Shown in pieces: positions 23,221-30,767 of a DNA stretch of 44,238 nt; the first letter of the stretch is position 1; every line of letters begins with the position of its first letter. Position numbers and translations under genes: made by a program. The notes under the pieces are model-generated. The model worked only from the letters and a program-made list of their open reading frames with translations, made no database searches and was not told the origin of the DNA. The stretch comes from Curtobacterium sp. HSID17257 (lineage in GTDB: Bacteria > Actinomycetota > Actinomycetes > Actinomycetales > Microbacteriaceae), in the NCBI RefSeq assembly GCF_003989515.1, contig NZ_RBLU01000019.1, positions 1-44,238 on the forward strand. Direction: 5' to 3'.

Positions 23221-24566
23221 GCCCGACGCATCCGGTCGTAGGCGTCCAGCGCGCGCTGCCGCGAGGCCTTGAGGTCGACCATCGGATCCGGACGCTCCTC
23301 GTCCGCGGGCACCCAGCGGCGCACGTACTCCTTGTGCGGGTCGAAGCGCTCCATCTGCCGGTCGGGGTTGAACACACGGAAGTACGGCGCGGCGTCGAAG
23401 CCGGAGCCCGCCACCCACTGCCAGTTGCCCGCGTTGTTCGCCGGGTCGGCGTCCACCAGGGTGTCCCAGAACCACTGCTCGCCGATGCGCCAGTCGACGA
23501 GCAGGTTCTTCACGAGGAAGCTCGCCGCCGCCAGCCGGACGCGGTTGTGCATCGCCCCCGAGTGCCAGAGCTCCCGCATGCCGGCGTCGACCAGGTCGAA
23601 GCCGGTCCGGCCGTGGCGCCAGCGGTCGAGCTCGTCCTCGTCGACGTCACGCCACGGGAACGCGTCGAACTCCCGACGCACGTTGACGGTGGCGATGTCG
23701 TCGCAGTGGAAGTACTCGTTCCAGTTGAACTCCCGCCACGCGAGCTGGCGGAGGAACGCCGGGGCCTGGCGGCGCTGCTCGGGTTCGAGCTCGCCGTGCA
23801 GGCGGTGCCACACCTGGTACGGGCTGACCTCACCCCATCGCAGGTGTGGGGACAGGTCACTGGTGGCCGCCATCGCGGGCTCGTCGCGCTGGTCGTAGTC
23901 CTCGAGCGCGTCGTGCACGAACTGCTCGAGCTTCCGGTGCGCACCCGCCTCGCCGGGCTCCCACGCGTCGCGGAGCCCACCGGCCCAGTCGGGCTTCGTC
24001 GGCAGCAGGGCCCAGTCGTCGAGGTCGTCGGAGTCGACGTCCGCCGGCGCGGGCAGGTCGCGCGGCTCCGGCAGCGGGTGCCGCGGCTCGGGCATCGCCT
24101 GCGCCGCACGCCAGAACGGGGTGAAGACCTTGAACGGCTCGCCCTGTCCGGTGAGGACCGTCCAGGGTTCCCAGAGCAGGTTCGCCGCGAAGCTGTGCGC
24201 CTCGGTGCCGTCGTCGGTCAGGGCGCTCTTGATGCCCGCGTCGAGGTCGCGCTCGACCCTGCCGTACCGCCGGTTCCAGTAGACCGCGTCGGCGTCGGCC
24301 TGCGCGACGAGCTCGGGGATGACCCGCGCAGCACCGCCGCGGCGCAGGACGAGCCGCGAGTCGCGGTCCCGCAGCTCGGCGTCGAGGGCGGCGAGCGAGT
24401 GGTGGAGCCACCAGCGGCTGGCGGCGCCGACGGGGCGGATGCCCGGTGACTCCTCGTCGAGCACGACGACGACCGTGACCGGTCCGCCGTGGTCGATCGC
24501 CGCACGCAGGGCGGGGTTGTCGGCGAGCCGGAGGTCCTCGCGCAGCCAGACCAGTGCGCCGCTCAC
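23217..24566 (-). CDS. phr: Deoxyribodipyrimidine photolyase (cryptochrome/photolyase family)
   Basis: A 449-residue flavoenzyme that repairs UV-induced pyrimidine dimers with blue light. The N-terminal antenna-binding domain starts GALVWLREDLRLADNPAL and contains YWNRRYGRVERDLDAGIKSAL. The FAD-binding domain has LSPHLRWGEVSPYQVWH, QLAWREFNWNEYFH, the substrate-site stretch HNRVRLAAASFLVKNLL and NWQWVAGSGFDAAPYFRVFNP. Length is normal for a class I enzyme. GTG 24566 overlaps the marR stop (GTGA), and the stop overlaps the serine hydrolase start (ATGA). Coupling to a MarR regulator suggests stress-induced rather than constitutive repair. Confidence 0.95.
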   Translation of the reverse strand: MSGALVWLREDLRLADNPALRAAIDHGGPVTVVVVLDEESPGIRPVGAASRWWLHHSLAALDAELRDRDSRLVLRRGGAARVIPELVAQADADAVYWNRRYGRVERDLDAGIKSALTDDGTEAHSFAANLLWEPWTVLTGQGEPFKVFTPFWRAAQAMPEPRHPLPEPRDLPAPADVDSDDLDDWALLPTKPDWAGGLRDAWEPGEAGAHRKLEQFVHDALEDYDQRDEPAMAATSDLSPHLRWGEVSPYQVWHRLHGELEPEQRRQAPAFLRQLAWREFNWNEYFHCDDIATVNVRREFDAFPWRDVDEDELDRWRHGRTGFDLVDAGMRELWHSGAMHNRVRLAAASFLVKNLLVDWRIGEQWFWDTLVDADPANNAGNWQWVAGSGFDAAPYFRVFNPDRQMERFDPHKEYVRRWVPADEERPDPMVDLKASRQRALDAYDRMRRA

Positions 24567-25063
24567 GCGGACACCGCCTGGGTCGCGCGGGGACGACGGT
24601 CGGTCGCTGCGGCCCCGGCTGCGGTGCGCAGCTTCGTGCAGAGCTCCGTCAGGGTGCGGAGTTCGTCGTCGTCCAGCCCCGCACCGACCTGGTCGGCGAT
24701 GGTCTGCGCGTGCTGCACGGCGACCGAGCGGTAGACGTCGAAGCCGTGCGCCGTGAGGGCGACGATCACGCCGCGCGCATCGGACGGGTCCGGCTGCTTC
24801 TCGACGATGCCCCGCGAGGCCAGGCGGTCGACCAGGCGGCTCACGCTCGGCTGCGTCAGGAGCAGGTGCCCGGTCAGGTCGCGCATGCGGCAGCGTCGTC
24901 CGGGCTGCGTCGAGAGGTTGAAGCAGACGTCGTACTCGTTGAAGGAGATCTCACCGCCCGGGAAGTCGGCGTTGAGTGCGCGCATCACGGTCACCTGCGC
25001 CCGGAACAGGGCCTCCCATGCCGCGACGGCGGTCGCCTTGTCGCTGCGGCGTGCGTCGTCCAC
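24563..25063 (-). CDS. MarR family transcriptional regulator
   Basis: A 166-residue regulator with the MarR winged helix: NEYDVCFNLSTQPGRRCRMRDL, LLLTQPSVSRLVDRLASRGIV as recognition helix, then the wing KQPDPSDARGVIVALTAHG. GTG 25063 is chosen because GGAGGG lies about 10 nt upstream and a TAGTGT -10 element (25101-25096, minus strand) is 33 nt away; the open frame continues 58 codons further but crosses this promoter. It heads the operon with photolyase and a serine hydrolase and probably represses it. Confidence 0.88.
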   Translation of the reverse strand: MDDARRSDKATAVAAWEALFRAQVTVMRALNADFPGGEISFNEYDVCFNLSTQPGRRCRMRDLTGHLLLTQPSVSRLVDRLASRGIVEKQPDPSDARGVIVALTAHGFDVYRSVAVQHAQTIADQVGAGLDDDELRTLTELCTKLRTAAGAAATDRRPRATQAVSA

Positions 25064-25176
25064 GGTCGTCGTCCCTCCGGTCGTACGGTCAACCCACACT
25101 ACCGACGGCGTGCGACGCCGGACTCGGGTCGGGGGACGAACGCGCTGCCGGGGGACGAAGGCACTGCCGGGACGTG

Positions 25177-25209
25177 ACGAGGGCCGGTCGCCTTCTGAGC
25201 GACCGGCCC
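25177..25209 (-). terminator. Hairpin terminator 3' of the winged-helix gene
   Basis: GAGGGCCGGTCGC (25177-25189) pairs perfectly with GCGACCGGCCCTC (25197-25209) across CTTCTGA-type 7-nt loop. It lies about 155 bp beyond the winged-helix gene, and before the marR promoter. Confidence 0.65.
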
Positions 25210-25292
25210 TCTCCCTTGCACCAAGAGTGTCCTGCAATCACATTCCGCAGACGGTGCCACAGCAAACACTGCCTGCACCAACGACTGTATAA
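25177..25292 (-). ncRNA. Possible small RNA between the winged-helix gene and marR
   Basis: On the minus strand a near-consensus -10 box, TATACA (25291-25286), is followed by about 75 nt that are distinctly less GC-rich than the window and then by the perfect hairpin at 25209-25177. The predicted transcript is about 105 nt. No known RNA family is recognised, and no clear -35 box is seen. The same DNA could simply be the long 3' end of the winged-helix mRNA. The rest of the 300-bp gap (25064-25364) holds only the marR promoter. Confidence 0.3.
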
Positions 25293-25364
25293 CGGCGAGG
25301 TAACGGCGCGCCAGCCTGTCCGGGGCTCGTTCGCTGCGAGTTCACCGAACGTCGCCGGAGTGGA

Positions 25365-26135
25365 TCAGAAGAGGTCGGGGGACGGCGTCGAGGCGTAGCG
25401 CACCGCCACGTCGGCGTGCCGGTCGAAGCGGTAGCCGACACCGCGCACGGTCCGCACGATCTCCTCGAACGCGCCGAGCTTCGAGCGCAGCCGTCGCACG
25501 TGCACGTCGATGGTGCGCTCGTTCGGGGTCTCGTCCTCGTCGTCGGACCACAGGCCCTCGATGATCGCGGCACGGTCGACGGTCTGGCCCTCGCGCAGCA
25601 CGAGGAACTGCAGGAGCTCGAACTCCTTGTACGTCAGGGGAGCGGCCTCGCCGTCGAGCGTCACGCGCTTCCGGGAGATGTCGATGACGACGCCGGTCTC
25701 CTCGGGCTCGGGCTTCTCGGCCTGCTTGCGGGCGGCCACCGCCGAGCGGTCCTGCAGCGCGAGCCGGACGACGTCGACGTCACGGCCACCGGAGCCCTCG
25801 GCGGCGACGGCGACGGCGGCGTAGGTCTCGGACGACGGCACGAGCTGGGCGGTGAGGGCCTTCAGCTGCTCGACCACGGCCGCGAGGGTCGTGCCGGCGG
25901 CAGCGGCGGCGGCCTCGTCGATGCCGACGTAGAGCGCGAAGCCGCGTGCCTCGGTGCCCTCCGGCAGCGCACGGTTCCGCTGCGGTGCGACGACCGGGCT
26001 GGTCGGGATCCCGCTCGGGACCGGCGGTGCGACGGGCGTGCGGCGCGGGCGGATCGGCGTGACCGTGCCGAGGTCGGTGGGCACGGTGGTGGCGGGGCGG
26101 AGGGCGGTTCGGGGCTGGGGGATCGTGAGCGACAT
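25365..26135 (-). CDS. Winged-helix (OmpR/PhoB-type DNA-binding) regulator without receiver domain
   Basis: A 256-residue protein. Residues about 1-60 are Pro/Thr/Arg-rich and disordered; residues about 65-140 form an Ala-rich domain (FALYVGIDEAAAAAAGTTL) with no phosphoacceptor receiver fold recognisable; residues about 150-245 are a Trans_reg_C winged helix (LTYKEFELLQFLVLREGQTV, NERTIDVHVRRLRSKLG, IVRTVRGVGYRFD). The ATG at 26135 has GGAGAA about 6 nt upstream. It stands alone, with no histidine kinase nearby, so it is an orphan regulator. Its transcript may begin at the strong promoter near 26480, which would give a leader of about 340 nt carrying a 33-codon ORF. Confidence 0.88.
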   Translation of the reverse strand: MSLTIPQPRTALRPATTVPTDLGTVTPIRPRRTPVAPPVPSGIPTSPVVAPQRNRALPEGTEARGFALYVGIDEAAAAAAGTTLAAVVEQLKALTAQLVPSSETYAAVAVAAEGSGGRDVDVVRLALQDRSAVAARKQAEKPEPEETGVVIDISRKRVTLDGEAAPLTYKEFELLQFLVLREGQTVDRAAIIEGLWSDDEDETPNERTIDVHVRRLRSKLGAFEEIVRTVRGVGYRFDRHADVAVRYASTPSPDLF

Positions 26136-26378
26136 GGCGGTTCTCCGGGCGGGGCTGCGGTGCGGTGCACCGTGCGGTGTCGAGTGCGTCGGTCCGGGTA
26201 CGGCTGATCGCCGTGTCGCCCAGCGGTCCTGCGGTGGACCGGGGCCTCCCGGGAGGTACGGGTGACGGGCGGTTCGACGGAGCCTGCTGCTGCGGCGTCG
26301 TCGACGTGCTGTCACCCGGGGATCACACGCGCGCGACCGGGGTGGTGTCGCGGGGGATCCGGCTGGAACGGGTACCGA

Positions 26379-26480
26379 TCAGGCACACATTCGACAACGC
26401 ATGACCGCCGACGCCGGCAGCATGATGCCGGCGTTCTCCTGGGCCTCGGAGAGGACTCGGGAGGACACGGTTGCAGTCAT
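26379..26480 (-). CDS. Leaderless mini-ORF (33 aa), possible leader peptide
   Basis: ATG 26480 lies 6 nt after GATACT (26492-26487), which is 18 bp from a perfect TTGACA (26516-26511), the best promoter in the window. The ORF gives 33 residues, starting MTATVSSRVL and ending SAVMRCRMCA. An inverted repeat, CGCCGGCA/TGCCGGCG (26410-26431), lies inside the coding part and could form an attenuator-like hairpin. The winged-helix gene begins 243 nt downstream on the same strand. Short peptides ending in Arg/Cys-rich residues occur as leaders of sulfur-responsive genes in actinobacteria; a similar role here is only a suggestion. Confidence 0.5.
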   Translation of the reverse strand: MTATVSSRVLSEAQENAGIMLPASAVMRCRMCA

Positions 26481-26486
26481 GGGACG

Positions 26487-26516
26487 AGTATCGGCGGTAT
26501 ACCAAGGCGCTGTCAA
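26487..26516 (-). promoter_or_regulatory. Strong promoter TTGACA-N18-GATACT
   Basis: A consensus -35 box (26516-26511) and a good -10 box (26492-26487) on the minus strand. The expected start of transcription coincides with the ATG of the 33-codon mini-ORF. Confidence 0.7.
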
Positions 26517-26573
26517 CCGTCCGCGCGGACGGTGACGGGAGCGGACAGGCGGTCCTCCGGCGCGACCGGCTGC

Positions 26574-26617
26574 CGGACGGGAGGCGCGCTGCGGGCCCGC
26601 CACGCGCCTCCCGTCCG
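26574..26617. repeat. Conserved intergenic palindrome, copy 4
   Basis: Arms CGGACGGGAGGCGCG (26574-26588) and its complement (26603-26617), 15 bp, surround a 14-nt loop that contains the palindrome GCGGGCCCGC. It is in the roughly 400-bp space between the mini-ORF promoter and the end of upp. Confidence 0.8.
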
Positions 26618-26643
26618 TCGGCACGTGGACCGGGCGCGGTGCG

Positions 26644-26719
26644 CGGGACGCCGCTGTGCGCGCGAGACGCCGGCGTGCGCGCCGGACGCCGCATCCCACG
26701 CGAGACGCCGTCCGAATCT
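26644..26719. repeat. Four direct repeats with exact 19-bp period around GACGCC
   Basis: GACGCC occurs at 26647, 26666, 26685 and 26704, each 19 bp apart. The first two 19-mers, CGGGACGCCGCTGTGCGCG and CGAGACGCCGGCGTGCGCG, match at 16 of 19 positions; the next two keep only the CGxGACGCCG part. A reversed GGCGTCTCGC follows at 26741 and further GACGCC copies at 26788 and 26804. No gene is evident here. Confidence 0.65.
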
Positions 26720-26803
26720 GCGGCGCCTCGTCGAGTCGGCGGCGTCTCGCGACGACGCCACCGTCTCGTCGCCGCCGCCTTGTCGGTGACGCCGCGGACG
26801 CGA

Positions 26804-26864
26804 GACGCCCCCGTCGGCACGGCCGGAGCCGTGTCGACGGGGGCGTCGTGTCGACGGGGGCGTC
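26804..26864 (-). terminator. upp terminator hairpin with a 17-bp tandem duplication
   Basis: Arms 26804-26823 and 26828-26847 (20 bp, one G-T wobble) with loop CGGA form a strong hairpin about 30 nt past the upp stop on the minus strand. The segment GTGTCGACGGGGGCGTC (26831-26847) is exactly repeated at 26848-26864, so the stem can form in two registers. Confidence 0.7.
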
Positions 26865-26877
26865 GGGGGAACGGGTG

Positions 26878-27513
26878 CTACTCGGCCAGGCCGTAGAGGC
26901 GGTCGCCGGCGTCGCCGAGGCCCGGGACGATGTAGCCGTTCTCGTCGAGCTTCTCGTCGAGCGCGCCGAGGACGATGCTGACGTTGCGGTCGCCGACGGC
27001 CCGCTCGACGGCGGCCAGGCCCTCGGGTGCACCGAGGATGCAGACGCACGTGACCTCTTCCGCACCGCGGTCGAACAGGAAGTCGATCGCGGCGGCCAGC
27101 GTGCCACCGGTCGCGAGCATCGGGTCGAGCACGAAGCACTGCCGGCCGGACAGGTCGTCGGGCAGACGCTCCGCGTAGGTCTGCGGCTCGAGCGTGTCCT
27201 CGTTGCGGGCCATGCCGAGGAAGCCGACCTCGGCGGTGGGGACGAGCTTGACCATGCCCTCGAGCATGCCGAGCCCGGCGCGCAGGATCGGTACGACGAG
27301 CGGACGGGGCTTCGCGATGGCGACACCCATCGTGTGCGCCACGGGCGTGTCGATCGGCGTGGCCGTGACCCGGACGTTCCGCGTGGCCTCGTACGCGAGG
27401 AGCGTGACGAGCTCCTCGGTCAGCGCGCGGAAGGTCGGGGAGGGTGTGGTCCGGTCGCGGAGCACCGAGAGCTTGTGGGTGATGAGCGGGTGGTCGGCGA
27501 CGTGGACTCGCAT
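26878..27513 (-). CDS. upp: Uracil phosphoribosyltransferase
   Basis: A 211-residue enzyme that converts uracil and PRPP to UMP in pyrimidine salvage. The PRPP-binding loop [11 protein letters not shown] (Asp130 to Thr138) and [12 protein letters not shown] (about 75-86) are diagnostic, as is the C-terminal [16 protein letters not shown] uracil-binding segment. ATG 27513 starts [20 protein letters not shown], the standard N-terminus; a much longer open frame continues upstream but is antisense to other genes. It is divergent from tadA with only 39 bp between starts. Confidence 0.97.
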   Translation of the reverse strand: MRVHVADHPLITHKLSVLRDRTTPSPTFRALTEELVTLLAYEATRNVRVTATPIDTPVAHTMGVAIAKPRPLVVPILRAGLGMLEGMVKLVPTAEVGFLGMARNEDTLEPQTYAERLPDDLSGRQCFVLDPMLATGGTLAAAIDFLFDRGAEEVTCVCILGAPEGLAAVERAVGDRNVSIVLGALDEKLDENGYIVPGLGDAGDRLYGLAE

Positions 27514-27552
27514 GGTGTCGAGCGTACCGTGCCGATGGGGCAGGATCGACGC

Positions 27553-28020
27553 GTGGAGCACCCAGCCGGACGACCGTTCACCGCGGCGATGGACCGCGCG
27601 CTCGACGAAGCGCGTGCCTGTCTGTCGACGGGGGACGTGCCGGTCGGGGCCGTCGTCCTGGACGCAGCGGGCGAGGTCGTCGCGGTCGGCCGGAACGAGC
27701 GCGAGGCCCGGCAGGACCCCACGGCGCACGCCGAGGTGCTCGCGCTGCGGGCGGCGGCCGAGGTGACGGGGGACTGGCACCTGGCCGGGCACACCCTGGT
27801 CGTCACGCTCGAGCCGTGCCCGATGTGCGCGGGAGCCGCACTCGCCGCACGGGTGCCGCGGATCGTGTTCGGGGCCTGGGACCCGAAGGCCGGGGCGAGC
27901 GGCAGCGTCTACGACATCGCGCGGGACCGGCGGTTGCCGCACCGTGCCGAGGTCGTCGCGGGTGTGCGTGAGCAGGCCTGCGCCGACCTGCTCGACGCGT
28001 TCTTCCACGAGCGCCGCTGA
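27553..28020 (+). CDS. tadA: tRNA-specific adenosine deaminase TadA
   Basis: A 155-residue zinc deaminase that makes inosine at position 34 of tRNA-Arg(ACG). The zinc/catalytic motifs are complete: HAE at His59-Glu61 ([11 protein letters not shown]) and PCxxC at Cys89 and Cys92 ([11 protein letters not shown]). GTG 27553 is chosen because AGGA lies 8-11 nt upstream; an ATG at 27535, 5 nt after a TACCGT element, is a possible leaderless alternative that adds six residues. It is divergent from upp. The 3' end is followed by three 14-nt tandem repeats that include the stop codon. Confidence 0.93.
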   Translation: MEHPAGRPFTAAMDRALDEARACLSTGDVPVGAVVLDAAGEVVAVGRNEREARQDPTAHAEVLALRAAAEVTGDWHLAGHTLVVTLEPCPMCAGAALAARVPRIVFGAWDPKAGASGSVYDIARDRRLPHRAEVVAGVREQACADLLDAFFHERR

Positions 28021-28056
28021 CGCGGCTGCGCTGACACGGCCGCGCTGACACGGCAC
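28015..28056 (+). repeat. Three 14-nt tandem repeats starting at the tadA stop codon
   Basis: Units CGCTGACGCGGCTG, CGCTGACACGGCCG and CGCTGACACGGCAC occupy 28015-28028, 28029-28042 and 28043-28056. The TGA of unit 1 (28018) is the tadA stop; those at 28032 and 28046 fall in the other two reading frames. Confidence 0.8.
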
Positions 28057-28073
28057 CGCAGACGAGCCGGCGC

Positions 28074-29030
28074 TCAGTCGGCGGCGCGGATGACGATCGC
28101 CTCGGTGGGAGGCCGCGGACCGGTCCGGAGGACGTCCGGCTCGACGTAGATGACCCGCGCGATCGGGACCGCGTCGCGGATCCGCTGCTCGACCGTGTCG
28201 ATGCCGGCGGCGACGTCGCCGAGGCGTCGGTCGCCGTCGACCGCGACCTTCATGCCGACCATGAGCTCGTCCGGCCCGAGGTACAGCGTCTTGAGGTGCA
28301 CGATCGAGTCGACCTCGGGGCCGTCGAGCACGGCCGCGGTGATGCGCTCGACGTCGGCGGCGCTCGCACCCTCGCCGACGAGCAGGCTCTTCGTCTCGAT
28401 GCCGAGCACGACCGCGACCGCGATGAGCAGCAGGGCGATGAGGATGGTGCCGATCGCGTCGAACACCCCGTTGCCGGTGACCACGGTGAGCCCGACGCCG
28501 AACAGCGCGAACACGAGGCCGGTCAGAGCCGCGGTGTCCTCGAGCATGACGACGGGGAGCTCCGGCGCCTTCGCCCGGCGCACGAACTGCACCCACGACT
28601 GCGAGCCCTTGTGCGGACGGGCCTCCCGCAGGGCGGTGCGGAGCGAGAAGCCCTCGAGCCCGATCGCGACGACGAGCACGGCGACGGGGAGCCACCAGTT
28701 CGCGATCGGGTGCGGGTCGGCGAGCTTCTCGATGCCCTCGTACAGCGAGAACACGCCGCCGATGGTGAAGAGGATGATCGAGACGACGAACGCGTACACG
28801 TACCGCTCGCGGCCGTGGCCGAACGGGTGCTCCTGGTCGGCTGCGCGGCGGGCACGGCGTCCGCCGAGCAGGAGCAGGAGCTGGTTCGCCGAGTCGGCGA
28901 GGGAGTGCACGCCCTCCGCGAGCATGGCGGCCGACCCGCTGATCGCGGCCGCGACGAACTTCACGATCGCGATGCCGACGTTGGCGGCCAGCGCGGCGAC
29001 GATGGCCCTCGTGCCTCCCGAAGCGCTCAC
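28074..29030 (-). CDS. Cation diffusion facilitator (Zn2+/metal efflux) transporter
   Basis: A 318-residue CDF-family exporter with six membrane helices and a C-terminal cytoplasmic metal-binding domain. The family signature [20 protein letters not shown] (helix 2 metal site, His and Asp) and the following [16 protein letters not shown] loop are clear. Helix 5 has [17 protein letters not shown] instead of the usual HxxxD, a pattern seen in the SLC30A9-like branch, so the transported ion is uncertain. GTG 29030 follows GGGAC by about 4 nt. It is divergent from proC and converges on tadA; a minus-strand TAGGAT -10 element (29096-29091) lies in the 94-bp gap. Confidence 0.9.
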   Translation of the reverse strand: MSASGGTRAIVAALAANVGIAIVKFVAAAISGSAAMLAEGVHSLADSANQLLLLLGGRRARRAADQEHPFGHGRERYVYAFVVSIILFTIGGVFSLYEGIEKLADPHPIANWWLPVAVLVVAIGLEGFSLRTALREARPHKGSQSWVQFVRRAKAPELPVVMLEDTAALTGLVFALFGVGLTVVTGNGVFDAIGTILIALLLIAVAVVLGIETKSLLVGEGASAADVERITAAVLDGPEVDSIVHLKTLYLGPDELMVGMKVAVDGDRRLGDVAAGIDTVEQRIRDAVPIARVIYVEPDVLRTGPRPPTEAIVIRAAD

Positions 29031-29124
29031 GGACGTCCCTTCTCCCTGCGGTGCACCGGGCCCGCACCCCGGGCGGCCCCTGACGGACCGATCCTAGGCG
29101 CGGGCGCTGGGTAGGGTCGGGACC

Positions 29125-29955
29125 ATGACGATCGAACTGCCCCGTACCGCCATGCTCGGCGTCGGCTCCATGTCCGGCAGCGTCCTCGAGGGCCTGCTCG
29201 CCGCGGGACTCGACCCGACGACCGTCACCCTCACGACGCGGTCCGAGGAGTCGGCGGCGGCGTGGCGGGAGCGGGGCCTCGACGCCACGGCGACCGAGAC
29301 CGACCCGGACGCGAACCGCGCGGCGGTCCGCGGCGCCGGACTGGTCGTGCTCGGGGTGAAGCCGTACCTGGTCGGCGAGGTCCTCGACGAGGTCGCCGCG
29401 TCCCTGCACCCCGGTGCGGTGGTCGTGAGCGTCGCCGTCGGCACCACGCTCGCGTCGATGGAGGCCCGGGTGCCCGCCGGGGTCCGTGTCGTGCGGGCGC
29501 TGCCGAACACCCCGATCGGCGTCGGCCACGGGGTCACCGGTGTCAGCGCGGGGACCACGGCGGACGCCGGTGCGGTCGCCCTCGCATCGAGCGTCTTCGC
29601 CGCGTCCGGGCAGGTCATCGAGGTCCCCGAGTCGCAGCTCGACGCCCTGTCCGCCGTCTCCGGATCGGGACCCGCGTACGTCTTCCTGCTCGTCGAGCAG
29701 TGGCAGCAGGCGGCCGAGGCGCTCGGCTTCACGGCCGAGCAGGCCGCGACGATGGTTCAGGCGACGGTGCGGGGTGCCGTCGAGCTGCTCGCCGCGTCCG
29801 GCCGCGAGCCCGCGGACCTGCGCCGTGCGGTCACCAGCCCGAAGGGCACCACCGAGCGCGCCGTCGCCGTCCTGCAGGACGCCGACCTGGCCGGGACGTT
29901 CACGCGTGCGTCGCACGCAGCGATCGCGCGGGCCGAGGAGATCGCCGCGTCCTGA
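29125..29955 (+). CDS. proC: Pyrroline-5-carboxylate reductase
   Basis: A 276-residue enzyme that makes proline from pyrroline-5-carboxylate with NADPH. The Rossmann start [37 protein letters not shown], the [15 protein letters not shown] loop, the [15 protein letters not shown] box and [10 protein letters not shown] follow in standard order. A TAGGGT -10 element (29112-29117) ends 7 nt before the ATG, so the mRNA is probably leaderless. The gene is followed by conserved palindrome copy 5, which separates it from the convergent trkA. Confidence 0.96.
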   Translation: MTIELPRTAMLGVGSMSGSVLEGLLAAGLDPTTVTLTTRSEESAAAWRERGLDATATETDPDANRAAVRGAGLVVLGVKPYLVGEVLDEVAASLHPGAVVVSVAVGTTLASMEARVPAGVRVVRALPNTPIGVGHGVTGVSAGTTADAGAVALASSVFAASGQVIEVPESQLDALSAVSGSGPAYVFLLVEQWQQAAEALGFTAEQAATMVQATVRGAVELLAASGREPADLRRAVTSPKGTTERAVAVLQDADLAGTFTRASHAAIARAEEIAAS

Positions 29956-29995
29956 CCGCGCGTGCCGCACCGGTCGGTCCGACGTGACCGGGAGC

Positions 29996-30039
29996 CGGAC
30001 GGGAGGCCCGTGGCGGCGTCGCCACGGGCCTCCCGTCCG
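29996..30039. repeat. Conserved intergenic palindrome, copy 5 (type B arms)
   Basis: Perfect 20-bp arms (29996-30015 and 30020-30039) around the loop GCGT contain CGGACGGGAGGCCCGTGGC. It sits between convergent proC and trkA, 12 bp before the trkA stop, and probably terminates both. Confidence 0.87.
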
Positions 30040-30050
30040 CCGCCGGGTCG

Positions 30051-30767
30051 CTACTCGAGCGCGGCGAACCGCTCCAGGTCCGTCTCGGTCCCCGAGACGA
30101 TGATCACGTCGTCCTCGCCGATGACGCTGTCCGGCGTCGCCGGCACGAACGCCCTGCCCGGCGACTTGATGCCGAGGACGGTCAGGCCGTGCCGGGTGCG
30201 GATCACGGTGGTGGCGAGGTCCTTGCCGCGGACCGCCCGCGGCGGGAACATCTTGACGACGGCGAAGTCGTCGTCGAACTCGATGAAGTCGAGCATCCGG
30301 CCGGAGACCAGGTGCGCCGTGCGCTCGCCGGCCTCGCGCTCCGGGTAGACGACGTGGTTGGCGCCGATGCGGGACAGGATCGTGCCGTGCGAGCGGCTGA
30401 CGGCCTTCGCCCAGATCTGCGGGATGCCGAGGTCGACCAGGTTCGACGTGATGAGCACGCTCGACTCGAGGTGCGAGCCCACGGCGACCACGGCGATCGC
30501 GAAGTCCTGCGCGCCGATCTGTCGCAGGGCGTCGATGTCGGTGGCGTCGGCCTGCACGGCGTGCGTGACCCGGTCCGACCACTTCTGCACGAGCGAGGCG
30601 TCCGTGTCGACGACGAGCACCTCGCGGTGCTGCCGCTCGAGCTGTCCTGCGGTGGCCGCACCGAAGCGGCCGAGACCGAGGACGAGCACGGGCGCGTCGT
30701 GGCTCACGGCACCGGTGACGGGGTGGGGTGCACGGCGCTCGGCGCGTGCGACGCGGCGGTCAGCCAA
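30051..30767 (-). CDS. trkA: Potassium uptake regulatory subunit TrkA/KtrA (RCK domain)
   Basis: A 238-residue cytosolic gating subunit for TrkH. The Rossmann-fold nucleotide loop GLGRFG (31-36), the conserved acid in VLVVDTD and the C-terminal TrkA_C domain ([33 protein letters not shown]) are present. A TTG at 30767 is chosen as the start because GGAGAGG lies 7 nt upstream and this makes an 8-bp overlap with trkH, typical of coupled subunits; a GTG at 30707 has no ribosome site but would still keep the Rossmann fold. It is the second gene of the trkH-trkA operon. Confidence 0.92.
   Translation of the reverse strand: MADRRVARAERRAPHPVTGAVSHDAPVLVLGLGRFGAATAGQLERQHREVLVVDTDASLVQKWSDRVTHAVQADATDIDALRQIGAQDFAIAVVAVGSHLESSVLITSNLVDLGIPQIWAKAVSRSHGTILSRIGANHVVYPEREAGERTAHLVSGRMLDFIEFDDDFAVVKMFPPRAVRGKDLATTVIRTRHGLTVLGIKSPGRAFVPATPDSVIGEDDVIIVSGTETDLERFAALE

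Noticed and set aside
25099-25281. A 60-codon minus-strand ORF
   Set aside because: It crosses the terminator hairpin and the marR promoter and lacks a ribosome site.
26644-26719. CRISPR-like array
   Set aside because: Repeats are too short and the period of 19 bp leaves no spacers; no cas genes are near.
26878-30582. A 1234-codon minus-strand frame ending with upp
   Set aside because: Only the last 212 codons are upp; the rest runs antisense or out of frame through tadA, proC and others.
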